Shown piece after piece: positions 1-7,776 of a stretch of DNA of 64,000 nucleotides. Every line of letters starts with the position of its first letter. Position 1 is the stretch's first letter. Under the pieces are notes generated by a model, which was not told the DNA's origin, did no database searches, and saw only the letters and a program-made list of their open reading frames with translations. Source of the DNA: Rhizosphaericola mali (GTDB taxonomy: Bacteria; Bacteroidota; Bacteroidia; Chitinophagales; Chitinophagaceae); the NCBI RefSeq assembly GCF_004337365.2, contig NZ_CP044016.1, forward strand, positions 1,736,001 through 1,800,000, written 5' to 3'. The position numbers and the translations under genes were made by a program.

Positions 1-2
1 TA

Positions 3-257
3 GCTGTCTATGCAGGACTTCGGTACCGAATACCATCATTTGGTAATATAATAATTAGGGAGAACATGATTGCATTATTTCTGCAAACTATCATGGAATT
101 CTTTATTGCATCCGGACAGTTTTCGCCATTGCTTATTGCCGTAGAAAAAAATAAGAAGTTGGTTAATTCCCTGTTTGAGATACCTGATGTCAAAACGGAA
201 TCTGTACCGATAAAAGACAATACTGTCTACATGGTTATGGCATTTTCAAAAAAGTGA
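3..257 (+). CDS. C-terminal part of an unidentified protein (cut by window start)
   Basis: The reading frame is open from the first codons of the window to a TGA at 255-257, so this is the 3' end of a gene starting to the left. About 84 residues are visible, with a hydrophobic stretch (IALFLQTIMEFFIA) and a basic C-terminus (AFSKK). I do not recognise the family. An overlapping minus-strand frame exists (8-220) but looks like a shadow. The downstream RteC gene follows after 85 bases in the same direction. Confidence 0.4.
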   Translation, partial: AVYAGLRYRIPSFGNIIIRENMIALFLQTIMEFFIASGQFSPLLIAVEKNKKLVNSLFEIPDVKTESVPIKDNTVYMVMAFSKK

Positions 258-342
258 ATAACCTATAGTTGTGGAAATTGGAAGCATTGATCAAATTGTT
301 GAAAACAAATCATTTATAATTCTTTAACCTAATAGAAATATC

Positions 343-1182
343 ATGGAAAACTATATAACTCAATTATGGAATCGCTATATTTCGGCATCTGGCGAAAGTA
401 GATCGACTGATGTAACAACACAAGACTATAATATGCAAGCAATAAGAGCAATTTATGCCACCATCTTAGAGTTGCGATCTTTCATGCATAACTATATATT
501 TCAAAGCCGTAACGAACAATTGAAATATCATAAATTCTACGCACCACGATTTATTGCAGAATATATCTATTTTATACAAGTACAAAAATTAAACATATCC
601 AGTATAGTTTCAAGTAATGTCCGACGTAAACGCTTGGAAAAGGAAAGAAGAGATATCAATCGTTTTTTTGAGAAAAATTTAAGAATATCCGAATATTTGG
701 CTGGAGGTCATGAATATTTGGATGAAAAACTTTTTCTAAATGATGGGTTACAATTAGAAATTCCTTTCCTAGATGAATCAACTTTTATTTTAGAAGCACA
801 ACTCATAACGGGTGCAGGATTCACCATTGCTCGTTTAAAAGCTTATGAACGATTATTGAATTACATTGAAAAACTACTTGCACAGGAAAAAATAAATGAA
901 ACTGAATCTAATCATTCCGTACAATCAACATTAAATTGGACAGATACAGGTATGTCCTTAACCGAGATGGCTTATGCACTGAAATACTCTGGCGCTATAA
1001 ACCAGGGAAATGTAGACGTAAAAACAATCGCAGATGCATTAGCACAAGTTTTCAATACTCAACAAGTAAATATTTACCGAAATAAGCAAGATTTATATTC
1101 AAGAAAAAATCAAAGCATGTTTATAGATAAATTACGAAAAGACTTAATTCGCGGCCTAGAACAGTCTGATTTAGGATCTTAA
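343..1182 (+). CDS. rteC: RteC-type regulator of conjugative element excision/transfer
   Basis: A 279-residue soluble protein of the RteC family, whose CTnDOT member activates the excision operon and so the start of transfer. The C-terminal part shows the family pattern: TLNWTDTGMSLTEMAYALK near residue 196, the acidic GNVDVKTIADALAQVFN stretch, then SRKNQSMFIDKLRKDLIRGL. N-terminal residues 40-120 are helical and rich in basic and aromatic residues. Full length for the family. It sits about 4.8 kb upstream of the tra genes with umuDC and a broken two-component pair between, so it may belong to that element or to another one extending left. No RteA/RteB genes are in the window. Confidence 0.8.
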   Translation: MENYITQLWNRYISASGESRSTDVTTQDYNMQAIRAIYATILELRSFMHNYIFQSRNEQLKYHKFYAPRFIAEYIYFIQVQKLNISSIVSSNVRRKRLEKERRDINRFFEKNLRISEYLAGGHEYLDEKLFLNDGLQLEIPFLDESTFILEAQLITGAGFTIARLKAYERLLNYIEKLLAQEKINETESNHSVQSTLNWTDTGMSLTEMAYALKYSGAINQGNVDVKTIADALAQVFNTQQVNIYRNKQDLYSRKNQSMFIDKLRKDLIRGLEQSDLGS

Positions 1183-1331
1183 GTCTTATTAAATTATACA
1201 TTTATCCGCAACATCTTAAAAAATCTCTTTTACGTAAGAAATTATCGTTTTTTGACAATCTCTATGCGTGAATTTGGAAACTTACCGAAAAATGATTAAA
1301 TTCCATAAATTACAAACCCTTCAATTTTTTT

Positions 1332-1409
1332 ATGATTCTATCCTCTATCATTTGCGTAGCACTAGCTGTTTATTTAGGAATTTCATCAAGGTCTAAAAAA
1401 TCAAAGTAA
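1332..1409 (+). CDS. Possible 25-residue membrane peptide
   Basis: ATG to TAA frame encoding a hydrophobic helix (ILSSIICVALAVYLGI) followed by a serine/lysine-rich tail (SSRSKKSK). This is the composition of a single-pass small membrane protein, but the frame is short, AT-rich sequence produces such frames by chance, and no ribosome-binding site is obvious. Family unknown. Confidence 0.2.
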   Translation: MILSSIICVALAVYLGISSRSKKSK

Positions 1410-1566
1410 AATCCCTTTGCATAAAAATGCAAAAGGATCGTATACTTCATTATTAATTAGATTCAGTAAATCTATTAAATTATTTGATATTCTCAACAAA
1501 ACAAATCTGCCAACCAAAATTAAATTATCGAAAATTGGGTATTAAAATCCATTCTGATAAATAAAA

Positions 1567-1614
1567 ACTAACAAAAATTAGTAATTAATTCTTCATATTT
1601 GCTAAATATTTTAG
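1567..1614. promoter_or_regulatory. Two small dyads upstream of umuD
   Basis: ACTAA-N6-TTAGT at 1567-1582 and CTAAA-N3-TTTAG at 1602-1614 lie in the 60 bases before the umuD start at 1624. Their position suits operators for damage control of umuDC. The sequence is AT-rich, so chance dyads are possible. Confidence 0.3.
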
Positions 1615-1623
1615 TATTTACAA

Positions 1624-2046
1624 ATGATGATTATTTCAAAATATCAAGAATCAATGGCTATTGTTTTGCCATTTTTTATAAACCGAGTTCCTGCAGGCTT
1701 CCCATCTCCCGCAGCTGATTATGCAAAAGAGGATATCGATTTACCTAAGGAATTGATTAAAAATCCATTATCTACATTTCTAGTTCGTGCTGATGGAGAA
1801 AGTATGATCGGTGCAGGAATAAATAGCGGAGCAATATTGATTGTTGATCGTTCCTTAACTGCTAAAAATGGTTCTATTGTGGTGGCTTGCATTTCTGGAG
1901 AATTTACAATTAAAAGATTAGTAAGAACTTTAGCAAAGTGGTATTTACAACCTGAAAATAAAGCGTTCCCTTCCGTTTTAATCAGTGGTAAAGACGATGC
2001 ATTAATTTGGGGGGTAGTTACTGCAGCAGTAAATCAATTTATATGA
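1624..2046 (+). CDS. umuD: UmuD-like self-cleaving subunit of translesion polymerase V
   Basis: A 140-residue S24/LexA-family peptidase. The predicted autocleavage site is the Ala24-Gly25 bond in VPAGFPSPA; the catalytic Ser60 is in DGESM and Lys97 in EFTIKRL, all in the spacing expected of UmuD. No N-terminal DNA-binding domain is present, which separates it from LexA. Cleaved UmuD activates UmuC for error-prone bypass of DNA lesions. The stop codon overlaps the umuC start (ATGA at 2043-2046), so the two are translationally coupled. Confidence 0.93.
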   Translation: MMIISKYQESMAIVLPFFINRVPAGFPSPAADYAKEDIDLPKELIKNPLSTFLVRADGESMIGAGINSGAILIVDRSLTAKNGSIVVACISGEFTIKRLVRTLAKWYLQPENKAFPSVLISGKDDALIWGVVTAAVNQFI

Positions 2047-3302
2047 TTGGACTAATTGATTGTAATAATTTCTATGTAAGCTGTGAACGAGTATTTCGTC
2101 CTGATCTAAATGGAATTCCTGTTGTTGTTTTGTCAAACAATGACGGTTGTGTTATTTCTCGTAGCAATGAAGCAAAAGCATTGGGTGTTAAAATGGGACT
2201 ACCTTATTATCAATTATTGGAATTACCATTTGGAAAAGATGTTAAGGTTTTCAGCTCTAATTATACCCTATATGGAAGTTTGAGTAATCGTGTACATTCT
2301 ATTCTAAGACGTTACGTTGCTACCGTCGAGGATTATTCCATTGATGAGTCTTTTCTTGACTTTTCTAGTATTGAAAATTACCATAATGACCTTTATGGAC
2401 TAGGAATTGAAATAAAAAAAGCGATATTAAAAGAAGTGGGTATTCCGGTTTGTGTAGGTATTGCACCTACAAAAGCACTTGCAAAAGCTGCAAATAAATA
2501 TGCAAAGAAAGAAACTAAAGAGGGTGTGTATTTATGTAAAGAAAATACGCAAACCGTTTTGAATTGGACTGAAATTGGCGACGTTTGGGGTATTGGTCGA
2601 CAATATGCAAATGCATTACAAAAATTGAATATTACCAACGCATGGCAATTTTCCCAACTTCCAGAAAAATTTGTTTTACAAAAAATGACGGTTGTTGGGC
2701 ATCGTCTTTGGAAGGAGCTAAACGGCATTTCATGTATTGAAATGGAATTAGAGACGCCAGATAAAAAAAACATGGTTGTATCAAGATCTATCCCTCGTAG
2801 TTTAACTAAATATGAGGATGTTGAAAATGCCGTATTCAAACATATAGATACACTAGCTATGAAACTACGTAGACAAAAACAATGCACTAGCTCCATTTCT
2901 GTATTTGTACATACTAATAGATTTAGAAAACAAGACAAACAATATTACAATAGCTTTAAAGTTCCCTTACTAAAAGCATCCAACAATACAACTACACTGA
3001 TCAGAGCGGCTAAAGTAGGTTTACAAAAGATATTCAAACCAGGATTTAATTACAAAAAATGCGGAGTAATGGCATTTGATTTATGTCCTGAGAATGTGGT
3101 ACAAGGATCATTGTTTGCAATAGCCGAAAATGATAAATCCAATACAGCAATGCATGTTATGGATGAAATAAATAAGCGATATGGCTATAAAGTCACACGG
3201 ATTGCTGCCCATGGTTTTTTGCATAAAGCACACATGTTGAGAAATCATATTTCACCATGCTATACAACTGAATTAAACGATATATTAACTATAAAGATTT
3301 AG
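2043..3302 (+). CDS. umuC: UmuC-like Y-family translesion DNA polymerase
   Basis: A 419-residue Y-family polymerase. The N-terminus ([16 protein letters not shown]) carries the first catalytic Asp, and [13 protein letters not shown] near residue 100 carries the catalytic Asp-Glu pair. The helix-hairpin-helix region ([12 protein letters not shown]) and little-finger domain follow, with the UmuC-specific C-terminal tail. An ATG at 2007 in the same frame would add 12 residues inside umuD; I choose 2043 because it starts with the conserved motif and forms the usual 4-base overlap with umuD. The 3' end overlaps the convergent DoxX gene by 4 bases. Confidence 0.95.
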   Translation: MIGLIDCNNFYVSCERVFRPDLNGIPVVVLSNNDGCVISRSNEAKALGVKMGLPYYQLLELPFGKDVKVFSSNYTLYGSLSNRVHSILRRYVATVEDYSIDESFLDFSSIENYHNDLYGLGIEIKKAILKEVGIPVCVGIAPTKALAKAANKYAKKETKEGVYLCKENTQTVLNWTEIGDVWGIGRQYANALQKLNITNAWQFSQLPEKFVLQKMTVVGHRLWKELNGISCIEMELETPDKKNMVVSRSIPRSLTKYEDVENAVFKHIDTLAMKLRRQKQCTSSISVFVHTNRFRKQDKQYYNSFKVPLLKASNNTTTLIRAAKVGLQKIFKPGFNYKKCGVMAFDLCPENVVQGSLFAIAENDKSNTAMHVMDEINKRYGYKVTRIAAHGFLHKAHMLRNHISPCYTTELNDILTIKI

Positions 3303-3688
3303 TCAAAATTATTGCTTGTAGAATTTATAGCCCACCAAATTAAAAAGGGTTGGAAAAATAGTCGTGCAAGCCTTTTTTCATCGGTATCTAAGCCGAAGCT
3401 ATCTATTTTATTGACATATTGAGCAATATTACCTGGGAAGACTGCCGTAAAGAAAAGTCCTGCGATTTTACCCATGGATGCTCTGTATTTTTTAGGAGCA
3501 ACTAACAATCCAGTTCCTAGTACTATTTCAACATATCCTGAATAAACAACTATATCATCTTTTTTTAGTGGCATCCAGTTAGGTACTTGTGCTTTAAATG
3601 CCTTCCTTTTGAATGTTAGATGAGCAATACCTGCAGTAATTAAGAAACTACCCAAAGCCCATCTGCCAAATGTTTTAGCTATGCCCAT
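3299..3688 (-). CDS. DoxX-like small membrane protein
   Basis: 129 residues with four likely membrane segments (around residues 8-25, 47-64, 74-90 and 110-124) and the DoxX-family pattern [20 protein letters not shown]. DoxX-like proteins are inner-membrane proteins of uncertain function, some linked to redox stress. The gene converges on umuC, with 4 bases of overlap, and is followed upstream by the SRAP gene in the same orientation. Confidence 0.75.
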   Translation of the reverse strand: MGIAKTFGRWALGSFLITAGIAHLTFKRKAFKAQVPNWMPLKKDDIVVYSGYVEIVLGTGLLVAPKKYRASMGKIAGLFFTAVFPGNIAQYVNKIDSFGLDTDEKRLARLFFQPFLIWWAINSTSNNFD

Positions 3689-3748
3689 ACTTTTATTTAC
3701 CTTTTAACAACTATTTTGGATAAAAAGTTTCAGTAATTTTCCATTAAA

Positions 3749-4447
3749 TCAAATTTGTTTCTGAATCTCTGCATTATTAGTATCCTCTCCTTTCATTCCT
3801 GTAACTCTAACAACGTGCTTAGCTTCTAAAATTCCATCTTCTAATGGCTGCATTAAATTTTCAATCTCTGGTTTAGAGTCAGCAGTTAACCAATCATTCC
3901 ATTTATTTTCTGGGATGATTAAGGGCATTCTTTTTTTTACGTTATGAATTTTCGTCAAAAGGTCATTTGCCGGAGTTGTAATAATGGAAAATGTATTCGT
4001 TATTTCTCCAGTTTCTTTATCTGTCCATGGTGCGTATACAATACCTAAGGAAAATATATTATGCTCTGGAAAAGTTAAATAATAATTCTCGGTTTCTTTC
4101 TTTCCCTTTATACTATGAGGCTCATAAAATCCGTCAACCAATAAAAGCCCTCGATTTTTTAAGATGTAAGGAGCGTAACTTTTTTTCTCAAAAATTGATT
4201 CACTTTCAGCATTTAAGGTATTTGCATACTTTTTAGCATCCTCTTCAGTTTTAACCCAAAATGGTAACAGCTTCCATCTTGATGGCTGAATCAATTTAGA
4301 ATCACCGTTTAAGATCGTTGGCAAATATGGGCGAGCGAATCCAGAAACATGATAAAAACTTTCAATTGCAGTTTGAATTATCAATGATTTATTCTTGGCA
4401 AATTTATCTAGCTTTTCCTTTGGGGCTGTTGATACATGATAACACAT
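3749..4447 (-). CDS. SOS response-associated peptidase (SRAP/HMCES, YedK family)
   Basis: 232 residues. The protein starts MCYHVS, so Met removal exposes the catalytic Cys2 that forms a covalent link with abasic sites in single-stranded DNA. Other family signatures are GFYEPH (catalytic Glu) and IHNVKKRMPLIIP (His and RMP motif). The family protects abasic sites at stalled forks. Its position beside umuDC, though convergent to it, groups three DNA-damage functions within 3 kb. Confidence 0.9.
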   Translation of the reverse strand: MCYHVSTAPKEKLDKFAKNKSLIIQTAIESFYHVSGFARPYLPTILNGDSKLIQPSRWKLLPFWVKTEEDAKKYANTLNAESESIFEKKSYAPYILKNRGLLLVDGFYEPHSIKGKKETENYYLTFPEHNIFSLGIVYAPWTDKETGEITNTFSIITTPANDLLTKIHNVKKRMPLIIPENKWNDWLTADSKPEIENLMQPLEDGILEAKHVVRVTGMKGEDTNNAEIQKQI

Positions 4448-4530
4448 AAACTATCCTATTTCGTCACAAGTTAATAATTGTAGTTTTATCCAATATCTAA
4501 AAAATTCAAAAATAAAATCCGACATAATAT

Positions 4531-5058
4531 CACCCACTCTTTTTGTTTAATGCGCTCAATACAATTTATTTTCAAATGGATGAAGATATTGCAGGCGCTA
4601 CAATGATAGTGGAAATATTCTCTGATTTATTGAGATATCAACTATATAACCCTGATGAAATGGTCCCAATTGAACAAGAGATTCAATGTATCAATAGTTA
4701 TATACAATTGCAAAAGCTTCGACTTTCGGAAAATTTGGATCTGAAAGTAACGTATGATATTGAATTAAAGGATCAAAAGATTTACACATTATGGTTTTTA
4801 CCTTTAATTGAAAATGCATTTAAGTATTCGGGTGGTAAATTATATTTAAATATGGAATTGGGAAAAAATGGAAATTGGATAGAATTTTACATTAAAAATT
4901 CGAAAGATTCGCTATTGGAATTAAATAAGTTTCAGCAAGGAATTGGTTTGGAAAATCTTAGAAGAAGACTAGAATTAATCTATCCGAACAAACATAGTCT
5001 GATTATTCATGCGAGTGATGTTGATTTCAAAGTAATTTTAAAATTGAAATATGCCTGA
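4531..5058 (+). pseudogene. Decayed LytS-type sensor histidine kinase (C-terminal part)
   Basis: Encodes only the catalytic part of a LytS/YehU-type kinase: LFLFNALNTIYFQ, then FLPLIENAFKYSGG (N box) and GIGLENLRRRLELIYP. The phosphoacceptor segment before FLFNAL should read like PHFLFN; here the bases before it are shifted and a TAA lies at 4525-4527 in frame, so the His and the whole membrane domain are missing. The track-visible start would be a TTG. Compare the intact kinase at 62776 (338 residues). Only 95 bases separate it from the SRAP gene, so the 5' half has been lost, not moved nearby. Confidence 0.8.
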
Positions 5059-5744
5059 ACGCCTAACTTGTGTTGTCATAGATGATGAGCCCTTTGCGAG
5101 AAGAGGGTTAACGCGTTATGTCGAGGATTTATTTTTTTTGTAATTGGTCGGCGTAGGTGAAAATATTGATGATTAAAAAATATATTAGCAGGCCAGAAAG
5201 TGGATCTTTTTTTTTGGATATTGAAATGCCACGTAAAACCGGTATAGATTTTTTGTTGGAACATTTGGAACGACCGTTGATCATACTTACCACAGCTCAT
5301 TCACAATATGCTTTCCAAAGTTTTGAACTAAATGTATTAGACTATTTAATAAAACCTATTAGTCAAGAAAGATTCATCAAGTCTGTAGAAAAAGCTAGAG
5401 ACTATATAGACCTAACACATGATCAAAATACTAATTATTTGTTTTTAAAATCCGGTTAAAAAATAGAGAAGATCTATTTTTCAGAGATTAGAGTACTTAA
5501 AGCCGCAGAAAACTATGTTACTTTAATATTGGAAGACAGACAATTGTTTGGACATATAACCATGCAACAAATCCTGTCGCAATTACTTGCTGATGATTTT
5601 ATACAGACACATAAATCCTTTATCGTTTCTATAAAGGATATTGAATACGTAAATACAAATTCTATTGGGATAAAAAATATGGAGATTCCTATTGGGAAAA
5701 CATTCAAAACTGCTCTAAAAGATAAACTACGGAAAAAGAAGTGA
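5051..5744 (+). pseudogene. Decayed LytTR-family response regulator
   Basis: Starts 8 bases inside the kinase remnant with MPERLTCVVIDDEPFARRGL, a normal receiver N-terminus. It is broken by a TAA about 90 bases in (5141-5143), then a frame change before SFFLDIEMPRKTGIDF (phosphoacceptor Asp region, 5210-5250), then an in-frame TAA at 5457-5459, after which the LytTR DNA-binding domain continues in frame (AAENYVTLILEDRQLFGH to residue KDKLRKKK). Three independent lesions show long-standing loss of function. Confidence 0.85.
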
Positions 5745-5988
5745 TGCGTCCTGCACAAATTGATACATCTCCAATTATTAAAGTTTTTATTATATCCTAC
5801 TTGTCAATTCCTACTAAAATTTGATGCCAATTCATATCTTAAGTATAATTACTCAACGAGACTTTTAACATTTTTTAACTACCCAACTTGGGAACACCTT
5901 GGGATTTCGGCTTCTCCGTTTGGCCAGTTTTGCTATTGTAAACAACACGACACCGTGTTTATTTCAACAACAAAAAAAATCTACCACC

Positions 5989-6489
5989 ATGTTGGAAAAA
6001 ATTAGCTGGTCGCATTATTGGATGACTATTGGAGTCACCACAGCAGTCTATTATGTAGGTATTGGTTTCCGCTTTTACGGGAAGAAGATCATTCCTTCTT
6101 TTTCCCGTAACATTTCTCCAAGGACAAACTTCCCATCGCACAATTCCGCCATCAACGTTATGGGCGCACTATCCCCTGAAAATACTCAGATGGAAGAAGA
6201 ATCCAATCATGAAATCCCACCAGAAGAAACGCCGGAAACCATTCGGAAACTGGACAAAACAACAGAGACAGGCAACCAGATCACAGAAGTATTGTCGAGT
6301 CTGGGTACCAATACAGATTCCAAAGAATTAATCTCAAAACTTTCAAGTATCATCCAAAAACAAAATCTCACGGAAGAACTTACGCCCTTCATGGATTCCT
6401 TGAATTGGCATATGTCGCAGACCGCACTGGATAGTTGTGGTATTGTACTAGAAGAAGACGACCTCAAAGCCGTCTGGAAAAAAGAATAA
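5989..6489 (+). CDS. Conjugation-associated membrane protein, first gene of the tra cluster
   Basis: 166 residues when started at the ATG at 5989 (MLEKISWSHYWMTIG); the frame is open 90 bases further upstream but that extension has no domain features. One membrane segment at residues 9-27 (YWMTIGVTTAVYYVGIGF), then a polar, Glu/Thr-rich region and a helical C-terminus. I do not recognise a named family; small proteins with one membrane segment commonly lie just before traE in Bacteroidetes conjugative elements. Base composition becomes more GC-rich from here. Confidence 0.55.
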   Translation: MLEKISWSHYWMTIGVTTAVYYVGIGFRFYGKKIIPSFSRNISPRTNFPSHNSAINVMGALSPENTQMEEESNHEIPPEETPETIRKLDKTTETGNQITEVLSSLGTNTDSKELISKLSSIIQKQNLTEELTPFMDSLNWHMSQTALDSCGIVLEEDDLKAVWKKE

Positions 6490-6567
6490 GACAATTTTGA
6501 TTTATCTAATTCTACTTAACTACAACTACATATTTCTGCAATTTTTTAACCTCAAAACCAATCCATC

Positions 6568-6894
6568 ATGAAACTAATCAAAATTCCAAAGACTATAAAG
6601 GTCTTGTCAGTCACCATACTTTTGACGACACTCACTGTTGTCGTAATGGCACAGACCGGAGACGGTGCCGCAGGTATTGAAGAAGCTACGACGAAAGTAA
6701 AAAGCTATTTCTCCGTTGCCACTAAACTGATGTATGCTATCGGTGCCGTAGTGGGTATCGTAGGTGCCATCAAGGTATTCAACAAATGGAACTCCGGGGA
6801 CCAAGACACCAACAAAGTGGCCGCCGCATGGTTTGGTAGCTGCATCTTCCTAGTCGTTGTTGCTACCGTCCTACAAAGCTTCTTTGGCGTCTAG
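6568..6894 (+). CDS. traE: TraE-like conjugal transfer membrane protein (DUF4134)
   Basis: 108 residues: a signal segment (residues 13-29), a processed region AQTGDGAAGIEEATTKVKSY, then two membrane helices (YAIGAVVGIVGAIKVFNKW and FGSCIFLVVVATVLQSFFG). This is the DUF4134/TraE pattern of the Bacteroidetes conjugation apparatus and resembles VirB2-type pilins in size and topology. Followed by a small gene and traF, the usual order. Confidence 0.85.
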   Translation: MKLIKIPKTIKVLSVTILLTTLTVVVMAQTGDGAAGIEEATTKVKSYFSVATKLMYAIGAVVGIVGAIKVFNKWNSGDQDTNKVAAAWFGSCIFLVVVATVLQSFFGV

Positions 6895-6977
6895 TTAAAT
6901 GGACACTGGGTAACTATTCGTATATAGTTGTCTTGATTCTACAATTCACAATTCATAACTCCAAATTTATCATTGAA

Positions 6978-7424
6978 ATGGAACAAATACTAATACATCA
7001 ACTACACAGTTATATGCTGCAAAATAATCCAGATCTATTGCTGGCATTGCAGGGAACAGGAAAGATAACCGAATACCTGGAACAAAAAGTACAGACCGCC
7101 TATCCTTTGTTGGACCAACTGATAGAACAAGAAACCGCTCCCAGTTTCATAGAGGAAGCGTGCATGGATTTTTTGACTAAAGATCTAAAACCATCCCGAT
7201 TCCTTTTTTTGTCGGATTTCTTGGAAACACAGTTCAGTACTAAATACCTAAGATGGAAACAACAGGGCATACTCGTCTATGAGATTACCAATCTGGAAGC
7301 GCTTCTGATTCCCATCTTTGAGGATTTTCAGTTCAGTGAGGATAGCCAGACCGATACCGCCTTCAATTATGTACTGCTCAAAAAAATACAGGAATACTTC
7401 CATTCTACCAAAATCATCCATTAA
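6978..7424 (+). CDS. Conserved conjugative-element protein between traE and traF
   Basis: 148 residues starting MEQILIHQLHSYML. An ATG 45 bases upstream (6933) is in frame, but the added residues come from ATTCATAA-type spacer repeat, so the later start is preferred. Soluble, helical and acidic; reminiscent of DUF1896-like proteins of Bacteroidetes mobile elements (YMLQNNPDLLLALQGTGK, then EEACMDFLTKDLKPSRF), but the assignment is not firm. Role in transfer unknown. Confidence 0.6.
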   Translation: MEQILIHQLHSYMLQNNPDLLLALQGTGKITEYLEQKVQTAYPLLDQLIEQETAPSFIEEACMDFLTKDLKPSRFLFLSDFLETQFSTKYLRWKQQGILVYEITNLEALLIPIFEDFQFSEDSQTDTAFNYVLLKKIQEYFHSTKIIH

Positions 7425-7432
7425 ACAGCGAT

Positions 7433-7741
7433 ATGCAGTATAGTTTCAACAAGGGCATCAACCGCCCACTGGAATTCAAGGGGATCCGTGCCCAGTATCT
7501 GGTCTATATGGTGGTCGGACTCGTCGCTCTGCTGTTTTTGTTTGCTTTGCTTTACCTGATCGGTGTCACACTCTATCTGGTGCTTCCCGTCATTGGCACA
7601 CTCGGCACCTTGTTGTTTTCAATAGTTGGTAAGTATTCCAAAAAATACGGCGTGCATGGTCTGGGTAAACAAGCAGGATTCAAGGCGCTCCCCAAAGCAC
7701 TCAAGACCAGGACGATGGTTAGACTATTCAAAGACCTATAG
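7433..7741 (+). CDS. traF: TraF-like conjugal transfer protein (DUF4133)
   Basis: 102 residues with the DUF4133 N-terminus YSFNKGINRPLEFKGIRAQY, two adjacent membrane helices (residues 25-44 and 46-64) and a basic C-terminal tail. The topology is that of VirB3-type inner-membrane components. It starts 8 bases after the previous gene and is followed by the TraG ATPase. Confidence 0.9.
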   Translation: MQYSFNKGINRPLEFKGIRAQYLVYMVVGLVALLFLFALLYLIGVTLYLVLPVIGTLGTLLFSIVGKYSKKYGVHGLGKQAGFKALPKALKTRTMVRLFKDL

Positions 7742-7776
7742 TAATTATTATTTATTTCTTCTTCAACCGGTAAATT

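Larger units (their letters stand above)
1183..1623. other. Intergenic region between rteC and umuD
   Basis: AT-rich, 441 bases. It holds no long reading frame; the only coding candidate is a 25-codon membrane peptide described separately. The last 60 bases carry two small dyads just upstream of umuD. Confidence 0.5.

Noticed and set aside
2393-2938. 181-codon minus-strand frame inside umuC
   Set aside because: A shadow of the conserved polymerase frame, Cys- and Ser-rich with no recognisable domain.
4543-5058. Functional short histidine kinase starting at a TTG
   Set aside because: The phosphoacceptor His and membrane domain are missing and the partner regulator is also broken, so decay is the simpler reading.
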